64,000 nucleotides of DNA from Bacteroides intestinalis (GTDB taxonomy: Bacteria > Bacteroidota > Bacteroidia > Bacteroidales > Bacteroidaceae): the NCBI RefSeq assembly GCF_003464595.1, contig NZ_QRZF01000016.1, positions 1 through 64,000 of the forward strand. The letters run 5' to 3'. The position numbers and the translations under genes were made by a program. Position 1 is the first letter of the stretch. Each line of letters begins with the position of its first letter. The notes beneath the pieces are model-generated. The model was given only the letters and a program-made list of their open reading frames with translations, did no database searches and was not told the DNA's origin. Of the stretch, positions 27,452 to 36,372 are shown piece by piece.

Positions 27452-28264
27452 TTACTTCAGCAAAGAAGCCGGATCCAAGTGGTCTGCTTCAATATCCTTA
27501 AAGTAGCGATAGGTGCCTACTTTCAATTCAAAAGTAGCTGCATCATCAGCAACAATGATACCTTTCTCATGCATTTGCAATGCACTGATGGTCCACATTT
27601 GTGTGATGGCACCTTCTACAGCATGATAGAGTGCAAGGGATTTGTTATGTCCGTTTACAATAATCATCACTTCCTTGGCTGAAAGTACTGTACCTACACC
27701 TACTGTCAAGGCTGTTTTAGGCACTTTATTTACATCGTTATCGAAGAAACGGGAATTGGCGATGATAGTATCCGTCGTCAGCGTCTTCTGGCGTGTGCGG
27801 GAAGACAAAGAAGAACCCGGTTCGTTGAAAGCAATATGTCCGTCGGGACCAATACCACCCATAAAGAGGTCGATGCCACCATAGGATTTAATTTTCTCTT
27901 CGTAACGGGCACACTCAGCATCCAGATCGGCAGCATTACCGTTCAGGATATTAGTATTCTCCGGATTGATATCGATATGGTTGAAGAAATTATTCCACAT
28001 GAAAGAATAGTAGCTTTCGGGATGTTCTTTCGGCAAGCCGACATATTCATCCATATTAAAAGTAACCACATTCCGGAAGGAAACAATTCCTTTCTTGTTC
28101 AGGTCGATTAACTCCTTGTACATGCCAAGCGGTGATGAACCGGTAGGGCAACCCAGGACAAACGGTTTTTCAGGCGTCGGATTAGCGGCCTTAATTTTAG
28201 CGGCTACATAGTGAGCGGCCCACTTAGATACGGATTGATAATCCGGTTGAATGATTAATCTCAT
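27452..28264 (-). CDS. nagB: Glucosamine-6-phosphate deaminase
   Basis: 270 residues, cytoplasmic. It converts glucosamine-6-phosphate to fructose-6-phosphate and ammonia, feeding GlcNAc- or sialic-acid-derived carbon into glycolysis. Catalytic positions coincide with the E. coli enzyme: NMDEYVG with Asp72, and [13 protein letters not shown] with Asp141, His143 and Glu148. No extra C-terminal domain. Followed by its own terminator and preceded by the unrelated flavoprotein 48 bp upstream; no clear promoter could be placed in that gap, so read-through from fprA is possible. Confidence 0.97.
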   Translation of the reverse strand: MRLIIQPDYQSVSKWAAHYVAAKIKAANPTPEKPFVLGCPTGSSPLGMYKELIDLNKKGIVSFRNVVTFNMDEYVGLPKEHPESYYSFMWNNFFNHIDINPENTNILNGNAADLDAECARYEEKIKSYGGIDLFMGGIGPDGHIAFNEPGSSLSSRTRQKTLTTDTIIANSRFFDNDVNKVPKTALTVGVGTVLSAKEVMIIVNGHNKSLALYHAVEGAITQMWTISALQMHEKGIIVADDAATFELKVGTYRYFKDIEADHLDPASLLK

Positions 28265-28312
28265 TGCAATTGTTTTTTATCAGGTTAATAAATTAGGGGT
28301 ATTTTCAGTCAA

Positions 28313-29512
28313 TTATTCCCTGTCCTTCTTCAGGCGGTCTGCCATAGAACGTGCCAGGTGTTCGCATTGTTCGTAAGTAATGTCCTTCATTGCCTGTTTC
28401 ATCTCTACAGGATCGGCTATAATTTCAAATTTGCTCTTTTCAGCAAATTCAGCCATACGTTTCACCGCAGCACCTGCCCAGGTGAACGAACCGAAATAGC
28501 CCAGATAACGACCTTTTATCTCACGAATCAATATCTTAGAGAGCAGAGATTCTATATCCGGATAAATCTGGTTACTGTAAGTAGGGCTACCAATAATCAA
28601 GCCACGGTATTTAAAAATATCTGCAATAATATAAGAAGGATTACTCTTGCTTACATTATGCATCACAATGTTCTTGATGCCTTGTGCTGAAAGTTCAGCA
28701 GCAATAGCTTCTGCCATTTGTTCCGTATGGCCATACATGGAACCATAAGCAATTACCACACCTTCATCGGCAGCGTAACGGCTCAGTTTATCATATATGC
28801 CTATCACTTTGCTTATATTGTCTGTCCAGACAGGACCATGAGTAGAACAAATAGTCGTAATGTGCAAACCACCCAGCTTTTGCAAAGCCTTCTGTACCGG
28901 AGAACCGTATTTGCCTACAATATTAGAGTAGTAACGCACCATTTCGTCCCAATAACGGTCGGTATTGATACGGGTATCGAGGAAACCGCCATCCAAAGTG
29001 CCAAAACAGCCGAAACCGTCGCCGGAAAATAGTACGCCTTCTGTTTCGTCGAAAGTCATCATGGTTTCGGGCCAGTGCACCATGGGAGTCAGATAAAAAC
29101 GTAGTTTATGATGTCCTAATGCCAGGAAATCTTCATCTTTCACAATGTATTGTTCGCCTGTCACTCCATAGTAACCTTCGATCATACCGAAAGTTTGCTT
29201 GTTACCTACAATAACAATATCGGGATAATGCTGCTTAATGAGGCGGATAGAACCGGAATGATCAGGCTCCATATGGTTGATGATAAGGTATTGGATAGGG
29301 CGTTCGCCTATGATGCTTTTTATTTTACGGAGATATACCTCAAAATAACAAGCATCCACCGTATCAATCAGAGCCACTGTTTCGTCGTCTATCAGGTAAG
29401 AGTTATAAGACACTCCATAAGGTAATGGCCACAAACCTTCAAACAGGTGTTTGTTACGGTCATTTACTCCCACATAGTGTATTTTTCCTTTTATCATAGT
29501 CTTCTGGTTCAT
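28313..29512 (-). CDS. A-type flavoprotein (FprA family), flavodiiron oxygen/NO reductase
   Basis: 399 residues. The N-terminal metallo-beta-lactamase-like domain carries diiron ligands HMEPDH (His80, Glu82, Asp84, His85), His146 (VHWPE), Asp165 (FSGDGFG) and His225 (STHGPVW). The C-terminal flavodoxin domain begins at about 253 (AYGSMYGHTEQMAEAIA) and binds FMN. Flavodiiron proteins reduce O2 to water or NO to N2O, protecting anaerobes during oxygen exposure. No rubredoxin domain is fused, so an external rubredoxin partner is expected. An ATG five codons in (MIKGKIHY) is an equally plausible start. -7 box TATTTTTG at 29554-29561. Confidence 0.93.
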   Translation of the reverse strand: MNQKTMIKGKIHYVGVNDRNKHLFEGLWPLPYGVSYNSYLIDDETVALIDTVDACYFEVYLRKIKSIIGERPIQYLIINHMEPDHSGSIRLIKQHYPDIVIVGNKQTFGMIEGYYGVTGEQYIVKDEDFLALGHHKLRFYLTPMVHWPETMMTFDETEGVLFSGDGFGCFGTLDGGFLDTRINTDRYWDEMVRYYSNIVGKYGSPVQKALQKLGGLHITTICSTHGPVWTDNISKVIGIYDKLSRYAADEGVVIAYGSMYGHTEQMAEAIAAELSAQGIKNIVMHNVSKSNPSYIIADIFKYRGLIIGSPTYSNQIYPDIESLLSKILIREIKGRYLGYFGSFTWAGAAVKRMAEFAEKSKFEIIADPVEMKQAMKDITYEQCEHLARSMADRLKKDRE

Positions 29513-29553
29513 AAAACTTCTTTATTTAGATTGATTCTACATTCAAACAGCCG

Positions 29554-29569
29554 CAAAAATAAGGCTTTT
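29554..29569 (-). promoter_or_regulatory. -7 region of the flavoprotein gene, duplicated 16-mer
   Basis: The 16-mer CAAAAATAAGGCTTTT (minus-strand TATTTTTG -7 box plus upstream bases) is repeated exactly at 30521-30536 before the next gene. Confidence 0.5.
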
Positions 29570-29572
29570 TTC

Positions 29573-30502
29573 TCACATTTCATATTTCTTTCCCTGATAA
29601 GCTCCGAGCTGACGCATTTTTTTTTGTATACGATGATTAAATTCATAATTTTTCAGTCCCCAGTCGGGTGCTATTAACAATTCTTTAGGAGACTGTGAGA
29701 CAAAGCGTTCTAATACCAAATCCGGGCGTAGATGCTCTATGTAGTCCACTACCAAGTCAATATATTCTTCTACGTCAAACAGATGGAAATCCTCCGGATG
29801 TTGTTCATATTCATGTGCCATCCGGGTGCCACGTATCAGTTGTAACTGATGCATTTTCAAGGTGGTAAGGGGGATACGTGACAGAGTGGAAGCTTGTGCC
29901 ACCAAATCTTCATGCCTTTCTCCGGGAAGTCCCAGTATGACGTGCCCACCGGTAAGAATACCACAGCCGGCAGTGCGTTCTACTGCATCTACCGTATCCT
30001 GATAAGTATGTCCTCGATTGATACGACGAAGTGTAACATCATTCGTACTCTCAATACCATACTCCACCAACAGGAAAGTATGTTTATTAACCTCTTCCAG
30101 ATAATGAAGCAGGGCATCCGGCATACAATCCGGCCGGGTACCGATGACCAGACCGACTACATCGGGAACAGTGAGCGCTTCTTCGTATTTCCGCTTCAAG
30201 GCTTCCAACTCACCGTAAGTATTAGTATACGCCTGGAAATAAGCAAGGTACTTCATCTCAGGATACTTATGGGCAAAGAATATCTTCCCTTCTTCCAGTT
30301 GCTGGGTAACGGACTTTTCCGTACGGCAATACTCAGGATTGAAAGTTTGGTTGTTGCAGTAAGTACAACCACCATATCCCTTTGAACCGTCTCGATTGGG
30401 ACAGGTGAAACCGGCATTGAGCGATATCTTCTGTACCTTATACGGAAAATAACGCTTCAGAAAGAGTGGAAATTCATTATATAATATAGGTGCGGTGTCC
30501 AT
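29573..30502 (-). CDS. TIGR01212-type radical SAM protein (YhcC-like)
   Basis: 309 residues from the ATG (MDTAPILYNEFPLFLKRYFPYKVQKISLN...). A TTG seven codons upstream is unlikely because it sits in the -7 box. The radical-SAM cluster motif is expanded, as in this family: CPNRDGSKGYGGCTYCNN (Cys, then CxxC after a long insert). SAM-binding and barrel motifs follow (GTRPDCMPDALL, VEYGIESTND, GGHVILGLPGE). Cytoplasmic; reaction unknown for the family, which is often annotated as a tRNA-modification candidate. Confidence 0.88.
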   Translation of the reverse strand: MDTAPILYNEFPLFLKRYFPYKVQKISLNAGFTCPNRDGSKGYGGCTYCNNQTFNPEYCRTEKSVTQQLEEGKIFFAHKYPEMKYLAYFQAYTNTYGELEALKRKYEEALTVPDVVGLVIGTRPDCMPDALLHYLEEVNKHTFLLVEYGIESTNDVTLRRINRGHTYQDTVDAVERTAGCGILTGGHVILGLPGERHEDLVAQASTLSRIPLTTLKMHQLQLIRGTRMAHEYEQHPEDFHLFDVEEYIDLVVDYIEHLRPDLVLERFVSQSPKELLIAPDWGLKNYEFNHRIQKKMRQLGAYQGKKYEM

Positions 30503-30520
30503 ACCCCTGTTATTTAATGA

Positions 30521-30536
30521 CAAAAATAAGGCTTTT
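30521..30536 (-). promoter_or_regulatory. -7 region of the radical SAM gene, copy of the 16-mer at 29554
   Basis: Same CAAAAATAAGGCTTTT word. The predicted transcript start is about 12 nt before the ATG at 30502. Confidence 0.5.
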
Positions 30537-30986
30537 CTTCGAATAGTAGGCTATTTTGTGTTTACAAATAGAGGAATAATTCAGAAGTGTTCACAGCGAT
30601 ATACCTTCCTCAGATTTAAACTGTGTTTAAGTCTGACTTATCCCCTACCTTCTCCTTCCTATAAAGAAGGAGCAAATAAGGAGTAGGTAGGGAGTAGATA
30701 AGGAGTAGGTAGGGAGAAGGTATAGAGAAAACAAGTCAGGAATAGATTTTATAGCTTAGACACCACCCTATCATAATCTCATAGAACGCGCACCACTCAT
30801 TTGTTAACGAACATAAAACGATTCTTTTTCACCTGTACTAAAAAATGTTATCCCTACAGATTATCAGCATTCTGCCTTATAGAACATACGTAGGAGAGTA
30901 TCTTCATTAAATACTATTTAATGATTGGTGACGTATTTTACACACATTTTCCTCCACTTACAGGCATGGAAAACGAAATAAATTCA
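30537..30986. other. Divergent non-coding gap with 22-bp repeat array
   Basis: This gap of about 450 bp separates the divergent radical SAM and ROK genes. It holds a hairpin CTCCTTC/GAAGGAG (30652-30672), the two-unit 22-bp repeat at 30676-30719 and about 250 bp in which I see neither a reading frame nor a known RNA. Confidence 0.55.
30676..30719. repeat. Tandem array, 2 units of 22 bp (array C)
   Basis: Units at 30676-30697 and 30698-30719 begin ATAAGGAGTAGGTAGGGAG and differ at one base near the end. A third, decayed unit may follow. CCCTACC TTCTCC just upstream is nearly complementary to the unit core, and the hairpin CTCCTTC/GAAGGAG abuts the array. Confidence 0.8.
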
Positions 30987-30994
30987 TAGCTTTG
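30987..30994 (+). promoter_or_regulatory. -7 box of ROK-MFS-SIS operon
   Basis: TAGCTTTG, 42 bp before the ROK ATG; no clear -33 box. Confidence 0.5.
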
Positions 30995-31036
30995 CCTAAA
31001 ACCTCGATCAATCAACCTATTAATACTATAATTACC

Positions 31037-31996
31037 ATGGCTACTATCGCTCTCGATATAGGCGGCACCAAAATAGCCAGTGCTATTTTCCTCCCCGACG
31101 GAAGTATGTTGTTCAACCGGAAGCGCCTGCTGAAAGGAAGAACAGGACATGAAGTAGGCAAGCTTGCTGCAGAAATTCTTGCCAAACTCCTGACCATTGC
31201 CCGCAGAAGCCGTATTCAAATTGATGGTGTCGGCGTATGTGTACCCGGCATCGTTTATTCGCAAACGGGACGCGTGTGGGCTCCGAATATCCCTGGCTGG
31301 GAAAACTATCCACTACAGGAAGTGCTGCGTACCGTGACTGCGCCGGGTATTGAAATTTACATCGACAGTGACCGCACCTGCTATATGTATGGAGAAATGT
31401 GGCAGGGAGCAGCCAAAGAATGCCACAGCGCAGTGTTCATTGCCGTAGGCACAGGTATAGGTGCAGGAATCATCATTGACGGACACGTATTGCACGGAGC
31501 AAACGATATCATCGGCGCCACCGGCTGGATGGCATTGCAACCACCTTATAAAGAAGCATATGATGCCTGCGGCTGTTTTGAATATTACGCCTCAGGAAAT
31601 GGAATCGGAGCCAGAGTGCGGGATGCAGTCCGTGCAAACAAAGCTTATAAAGGGCGCTTGCGCCAGAAACCGATCTGCCGGATTTCTGCTTATGATGTAT
31701 TCAGTGCATACAATGAAAGTGACCCGATTGCTGTTTCTGTCTTGCACAAGGCAATAGAAATGTGGGGAATGGCTTCGGCTAACCTGGTCAGCTTACTAAA
31801 CCCGCAGAAAATAATCTGGGGAGGCGGTGTATTCGGTCCTGCCTCCATCTTCATAGACGATATCTACAAAGAAGCCTGCAAATGGGCACAACCGCTCAGC
31901 ATCAAACAGGTGGAATTTGTTGCCTCTCAATTGTCCGGTAATGCCGGACTGATAGGAGCTGCTTTTCTTGCTATCAAAAAGCACCTGTATGAGTAA
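31037..31996 (+). CDS. ROK family sugar kinase or regulator-like protein with altered motifs
   Basis: 319 residues from the ATG before MATIALDIGGTKIASAIF (ATP phosphate loop, DxGGT). A second ROK signature GTGIGAGIIIDGHVLHGAND lies at about 139-157. Two usual features differ: the catalytic NDAN segment reads DSDRTC (about 110-114), still keeping an Asp, and the ExGH sugar-binding motif expected after the second glycine-rich loop reads ATGWMAL. The Zn-type cysteine cluster is reduced to ACGC (177-180). So the sugar specificity, or even kinase activity, is uncertain. No HTH, hence not a NagC-type repressor. First gene of an operon with an MFS carrier and a SIS isomerase. Confidence 0.85.
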   Translation: MATIALDIGGTKIASAIFLPDGSMLFNRKRLLKGRTGHEVGKLAAEILAKLLTIARRSRIQIDGVGVCVPGIVYSQTGRVWAPNIPGWENYPLQEVLRTVTAPGIEIYIDSDRTCYMYGEMWQGAAKECHSAVFIAVGTGIGAGIIIDGHVLHGANDIIGATGWMALQPPYKEAYDACGCFEYYASGNGIGARVRDAVRANKAYKGRLRQKPICRISAYDVFSAYNESDPIAVSVLHKAIEMWGMASANLVSLLNPQKIIWGGGVFGPASIFIDDIYKEACKWAQPLSIKQVEFVASQLSGNAGLIGAAFLAIKKHLYE

Positions 31997-32000
31997 TCTC

Positions 32001-32040
32001 ATCCCCTTATCACCTTATCATTTTATCACTTTATCATCTT
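32001..32040 (+). repeat. Octanucleotide leader repeat before MFS gene
   Basis: Five 8-nt units of the form ATCAYYTT (ATCCCCTT, ATCACCTT, ATCATTTT, ATCACTTT, ATCATCTT) fill the gap between the ROK stop and the MFS ATG at 32048. Confidence 0.75.
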
Positions 32041-32047
32041 TATTGAT

Positions 32048-33193
32048 ATGAGTAGTTACAACAAGAATCTGGTATTTACGGCTGCGTGCATCGGCATGTG
32101 CTTCTTTGGCATTTCGATGATCACCCTGGGGGCGGTACTACCATCCCTCACCACTAAACTGGCTCTGGATAACCTCCAGGCAACTGCACTGGTGACGTTC
32201 CTGCCTCTCGGCTTACTGGGAGGTTCCCTGCTTTTCGGTCCTATTGTAGACCGCTTCGGCCATAAAGCGCTACTACTACTCAGTTGTCTGGTTGTGCTCC
32301 TCGGACTGGAAGGAATCGCTTTCTTCACAAGTATTCCGCTATTACAGGTCTCTATTATAGGAATCGGATTGGGAGGTGGCATCCTGAATGGTGAAACCAA
32401 TGCTTTGGTAGCAGACATCTCCGACGAAGCAGAAAAAGGCTCACGTCTCAGTCTGCTCGGGGCGTTCTATGGCATCGGTGCATTGGGGATTCCTGTACTG
32501 TTAAGCTTCCTGTCTGAATACTATTCTTTTGAAATCATCCTGCAAGGTACAGGTATGGTCATGCTGATTGGCATTTTATTCTGTCTTGGCATACGTTTCC
32601 CCGCCCCGAAACAACCGCAAGGATTTCCTATTAAGGAAGGATTGGGACTATTAAAGGAAAGCAGTTTATTATTGCTTAGCTTCATCCTCTTTTTCCAAAG
32701 TGGCATCGAAGGAGTTTGTAACAACTGGACTACCCTTTATTTGGGACAAACCACCAGCATCCCCGAAAACCGGGCACTTATAGCGTTGACTTGTATGGTA
32801 GCCGGATTGACCGTTGCCCGCTTGTTGCTGGTAGTCCTTTTCAAGAAGATTAAGCAAGAGACGGTTCTGCGAACCAGCTTAATTACGGCTGTGATTGGAT
32901 TTGCACTACTGACATTCGCACCCGGTTTTGCACGTGCTGCCATAGGTATGATACTTATCGGGGCAGGATTGGCATCCACTTTCCCGGTCATACTCAGCAT
33001 TATCGGCAGTCGTTATGCCTCCTTATCGGGAACGGCATTCAGTGTAGCCCTTGTTATCGCTCTTATCGGACAGACACTGCTGAACAGCCTCACCGGAATT
33101 ATCTCACAGGGATACAGCATCGTTGTATACCCATATATGATGATAGTTTCACTGCTGATTATGCTTCTATTGTTTAAACGTTCACTCAAATAA
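32048..33193 (+). CDS. MFS transporter, FucP/GlcP-like sugar permease
   Basis: 381 residues and about twelve transmembrane segments in the inner membrane. The MFS loop motif between TM2 and TM3 appears as GPIVDRFGHKALLL, and a repeat-like segment LIGAGLASTFPVILSIIGSRY occurs in the second half, the pattern of the FHS/GlcP-type sugar-H+ symporters. Flanked by a ROK sugar-kinase homologue and a SIS isomerase on the same strand, so it should import the sugar they process. A substrate cannot be read from the sequence. Confidence 0.88.
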   Translation: MSSYNKNLVFTAACIGMCFFGISMITLGAVLPSLTTKLALDNLQATALVTFLPLGLLGGSLLFGPIVDRFGHKALLLLSCLVVLLGLEGIAFFTSIPLLQVSIIGIGLGGGILNGETNALVADISDEAEKGSRLSLLGAFYGIGALGIPVLLSFLSEYYSFEIILQGTGMVMLIGILFCLGIRFPAPKQPQGFPIKEGLGLLKESSLLLLSFILFFQSGIEGVCNNWTTLYLGQTTSIPENRALIALTCMVAGLTVARLLLVVLFKKIKQETVLRTSLITAVIGFALLTFAPGFARAAIGMILIGAGLASTFPVILSIIGSRYASLSGTAFSVALVIALIGQTLLNSLTGIISQGYSIVVYPYMMIVSLLIMLLLFKRSLK

Positions 33194-33227
33194 AAGAAAT
33201 TATTTACCCCCTAAAAAACAGAAAATT

Positions 33228-33989
33228 ATGTTAGCACTTGAATGGTTAAAAAACGCGCATGGCATCATGGAAAAACTGGAAGCCACGCAATTGGAGAATA
33301 TCAAAAAGGCAGCCACCGTTATGGCAGATTCTATCGAAGCCGGTCGTTGGGTACACACGTTCGGATGCGGCCATGCCACTATCCCTGTTGAGGAAATGTA
33401 TCCGCGTATCGGTAGTTTCGTAGGTTTCCACCCGCTGTGCGAACTCCCGCTGACATTCTTTACACAAATCATCGGCCAGATGGGTATCCACCAGTTTCTG
33501 TTCTTGGAAAGAGCTGAAGGATACGGACAGGAAATTATGAAGAACTATGATTTCGACGCTAAAGATTGCATTTGGATATTTTCTCACACAGGTATCAATG
33601 CAGTAAATATCGACATCGCATTGGAAGCCAAGAAACGTGGCATGAAAGTAATTGTTTACGGCTCGGCAGGAGAAACAGGTGACAAAGCAAGCCGCCATTC
33701 CAGCGGTAAGAACCTGTTCCAGCTTGCTGATATTGTAGTAGACTCTTGCGTGCCCTTAGTAGACGCTTCCGTACCTTTGAAGAATCATTTCGATAAAGTA
33801 GGTCCGTTGTCAACCCTGAGTTTCGTTACCATGGTATGGATGACTATCACCACAGTTGCCGAGATCCTGGCAGATCGCGGTGTGCATCTATATATCCATC
33901 CGTCTCATAACGTTCCGGGAGACACGACAGCCCACGAACGACTGGATGCCGCTATTGCCGAATATCAAAAGAAAGTAAAAATCCTCTAA
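33228..33989 (+). CDS. SIS domain phosphosugar isomerase/binding protein (UPF0309-like)
   Basis: 253 residues forming one SIS domain. The phosphate-binding Ser/Thr loops are IFSHTGINAVNIDIALEAKKRGMKVIVYGS and the N-terminal VHTFGCGHA turn. The pattern (GCGHATIPVEEMYPRIGSF...FHPLCE) fits the UPF0309 branch of SIS proteins, whose members act on amino-sugar or ketose phosphates. Cytoplasmic. Last gene of the ROK-MFS-SIS operon; a strong terminator follows at 34027. Confidence 0.87.
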   Translation: MLALEWLKNAHGIMEKLEATQLENIKKAATVMADSIEAGRWVHTFGCGHATIPVEEMYPRIGSFVGFHPLCELPLTFFTQIIGQMGIHQFLFLERAEGYGQEIMKNYDFDAKDCIWIFSHTGINAVNIDIALEAKKRGMKVIVYGSAGETGDKASRHSSGKNLFQLADIVVDSCVPLVDASVPLKNHFDKVGPLSTLSFVTMVWMTITTVAEILADRGVHLYIHPSHNVPGDTTAHERLDAAIAEYQKKVKIL

Positions 33990-34026
33990 CCAGTAGAAAA
34001 TTCAATCATTATCTATGAGTGACGGT

Positions 34027-34070
34027 AGCCCGTTTCAGCTTTGCCCCCACAAAGCTGGACGGGCTTTTTT
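34027..34070 (+). terminator. Strong terminator of ROK-MFS-SIS operon
   Basis: AGCCCGT (34027-34033) pairs with ACGGGCT (34059-34065), and CAGCTTTG (34036-34043) with CAAAGCTG (34050-34057). Six T residues follow. Confidence 0.93.
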
Positions 34071-34124
34071 CGGCCTTACACATCAGGAAACATTATTTAT
34101 CTATATCTTTTCGGTTTTTATCCC

Positions 34125-34132
34125 TATATTTG
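34125..34132 (+). promoter_or_regulatory. -7 box of DPP IV gene
   Basis: TATATTTG, 26 bp before the ATG at 34159. Its position supports that start, because the longer open frame begins upstream inside the terminator. Confidence 0.55.
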
Positions 34133-34158
34133 CTCCCCTAAAGAAATCAATCAGAATT

Positions 34159-36372
34159 ATGAAACAGATAAGTATTGCAATTCTTCTTTGCCTCTGCACA
34201 TTGGCAAGTTTCGCACAAGGCGGCCAGGCACTTGATTTAAAAGACATTGTATCGGGGAAATTCCGCGCAGAAAACATTTACGGAGTCATTCCCATTCCCG
34301 GAGACGGAGAACACTATTCACAGATGAATCCGGAAGGAACACAGATCATCAAATACTCTTTCAAAACAGGCAAACCGGTGGAAGTATTGTTTGATGCTGC
34401 CACTGCCCGTGAGTGCACATTCAAGACATTCGATAGCTATAGTTTCTCACCGGATGGCACCAAATTACTTATTGCAACAGAAACAACACCAATCTATCGC
34501 CATTCTTATACGGCTGTACATTATATATACAGTCTGAAACGAAATATCAACGGAGAAATCAATAACATTGTAGAAAAGCTCTCAGACGGTGGTCCGCAGC
34601 AGGTGCCGGTATTCTCACCGGATGGAACTATGGTTGCCTTCGTGAGAGATAATAATATTTATCTGGTCAAGTTCCTGTTTGGCAACAGCGAAAGCCAGGT
34701 AACGGAGGATGGCAAACGTAATGCCGTACTGAATGGTATCCCCGATTGGGTATATGAAGAAGAGTTCTCCTTCAACCGTGCACTGGAATTCAGTGCCGAC
34801 AGCAAGATGATTGCTTATATCCGTTTTGATGAGACAGAGGTGCCCTCTTACAGTTTTCCCGTCTTCGCAGGAAGCAATCCTCATATCACAGCTTTCGAAA
34901 AGTATCCGGGAGATTACACCTATAAATATCCAAAGACCGGAGAAGCTAACTCTAAAGTGTCCGTACATACGTTTGATATCAAATCGAAAGTGACACGTAA
35001 AATGCAGGTGCCGATGGATGCCGATGGATATATTCCGCGCATCCGCTTTACACATGATCCTAACAAATTGGCTATTATAACGCTGAACCGTCACCAAAAC
35101 CGCCTTGACATGTACTTTGGTGACCCACGTTCCACTGTTTGCAAACAAGTGCTGCGCGACGAAAGCGATGCTTATATTAAGGAAGCCGTATTTGATAATA
35201 TAATTTTCTATCCGGAGAATTTCAGTTTTGTGAGCGAAAAGAGTGGTTACAATCATCTATATTGGTATAGCATGGGTGGCAACCTGCTTAAGCAAGTTAC
35301 TGCCGGAAACTATGAAGTGAAAGATTTTTTAGGCTGGGATGCCGACGATGACAGTTTCTACTACACCAGTAATGAAGAAAGCCCTCTGCGGAAAGCTGTA
35401 TACAAGATAGACCGTAAAGGGAAAAAGACCAAATTGTCTGCACAACCCGGTATCAATACTGCCCAGTTCAGTACGAACATGAAGTACTATATGAATCGTT
35501 ACTCTAATCTGAGCACTCCTACCGTCATTACCCTGAACGACAATGCCGGTAAGGTGCTGAGCACACTTGTTACCAATGATAATCTGAAAAAGACCCTGGC
35601 ACAATACAACGTACCTCAAAAGGAATTCTTTACCTTCCAGACTCAGGACGGAGTAACTTTGAACGGCTGGATGATGAAACCTACTGATTTCTCCGCATCC
35701 AAGAAATATCCCGTATTACTGTATCAATACAGCGGCCCCGGTTCACAACAAGTGCTCGACACATGGAGCATCAGTTGGGAAACCTATATGGCAAGCCGTG
35801 GCTTCATCGTGGTCTGTGTAGACGGACGCGGTACAGGCGGACGTGGTGCAGACTTCGAGAAATGCACTTACCTGAACCTGGGTGTGAAGGAAGCTAAAGA
35901 TCAGGTAGCAACAGCCCAGTATATGGGTAGCCAGTCCTATGTAGACAAGAACCATATCGGTATCTGGGGATGGAGCTATGGCGGATACATGACCATCATG
36001 AGTATGAGTGAAGGTACTCCCGTATTCAAAGCCGGAGTTGCCGTAGCAGCCGTTACCGATTGGAATTATTACGATACGATATACGGAGAACGTTTCATGC
36101 GTACTCCCAAAGAAAATGCCGAAGGCTATAAAAGTTCCTCCGCTTTCACCCGTGCCAATCAGTTGAACGGAAACCTCTTGCTGGTGCATGGTATGGCTGA
36201 TGACAATGTTCACTTCCAGAACTGTGCAGAATACGCAGAACATCTGGTACAACTGAACAAGCAGTTCGATATGCAGGTGTATACCAACCGCAACCATGGT
36301 ATCTATGGTGGAAACACCCGTTATCATCTGTATACGAAACTGACGAATTTCTTTGAAAGAGAGCTGAAATGA
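34159..36372 (+). CDS. Dipeptidyl peptidase IV-type S9 serine peptidase
   Basis: 737 residues with a signal peptide (MKQISIAILLCLCTLASFAQ), so periplasmic. It removes N-terminal Xaa-Pro or Xaa-Ala dipeptides. The eight-bladed DPP IV propeller spans about 60-480 and contains the Glu pair (YEEEFSF, near 200) that holds the substrate N-terminus. The alpha/beta-hydrolase domain follows with catalytic Ser606 (GWSYGG), Asp681 (ADDNVHF) and His713 (NHGIYGG), as in human DPP4. Its stop overlaps the lipA start by 4 bp (ATGA), indicating translational coupling, though the functions are unrelated. Confidence 0.95.
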   Translation: MKQISIAILLCLCTLASFAQGGQALDLKDIVSGKFRAENIYGVIPIPGDGEHYSQMNPEGTQIIKYSFKTGKPVEVLFDAATARECTFKTFDSYSFSPDGTKLLIATETTPIYRHSYTAVHYIYSLKRNINGEINNIVEKLSDGGPQQVPVFSPDGTMVAFVRDNNIYLVKFLFGNSESQVTEDGKRNAVLNGIPDWVYEEEFSFNRALEFSADSKMIAYIRFDETEVPSYSFPVFAGSNPHITAFEKYPGDYTYKYPKTGEANSKVSVHTFDIKSKVTRKMQVPMDADGYIPRIRFTHDPNKLAIITLNRHQNRLDMYFGDPRSTVCKQVLRDESDAYIKEAVFDNIIFYPENFSFVSEKSGYNHLYWYSMGGNLLKQVTAGNYEVKDFLGWDADDDSFYYTSNEESPLRKAVYKIDRKGKKTKLSAQPGINTAQFSTNMKYYMNRYSNLSTPTVITLNDNAGKVLSTLVTNDNLKKTLAQYNVPQKEFFTFQTQDGVTLNGWMMKPTDFSASKKYPVLLYQYSGPGSQQVLDTWSISWETYMASRGFIVVCVDGRGTGGRGADFEKCTYLNLGVKEAKDQVATAQYMGSQSYVDKNHIGIWGWSYGGYMTIMSMSEGTPVFKAGVAVAAVTDWNYYDTIYGERFMRTPKENAEGYKSSSAFTRANQLNGNLLLVHGMADDNVHFQNCAEYAEHLVQLNKQFDMQVYTNRNHGIYGGNTRYHLYTKLTNFFERELK

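Noticed and set aside
30737..30986. A tRNA or small RNA gene in the divergent gap
   Set aside because: No cloverleaf, no T-loop sequence GTTCRANNC and no terminator could be found by eye.
34615..35256. A 213-codon minus-strand frame within the DPP IV gene
   Set aside because: Overlaps the propeller of DPP IV fully; no independent signal.
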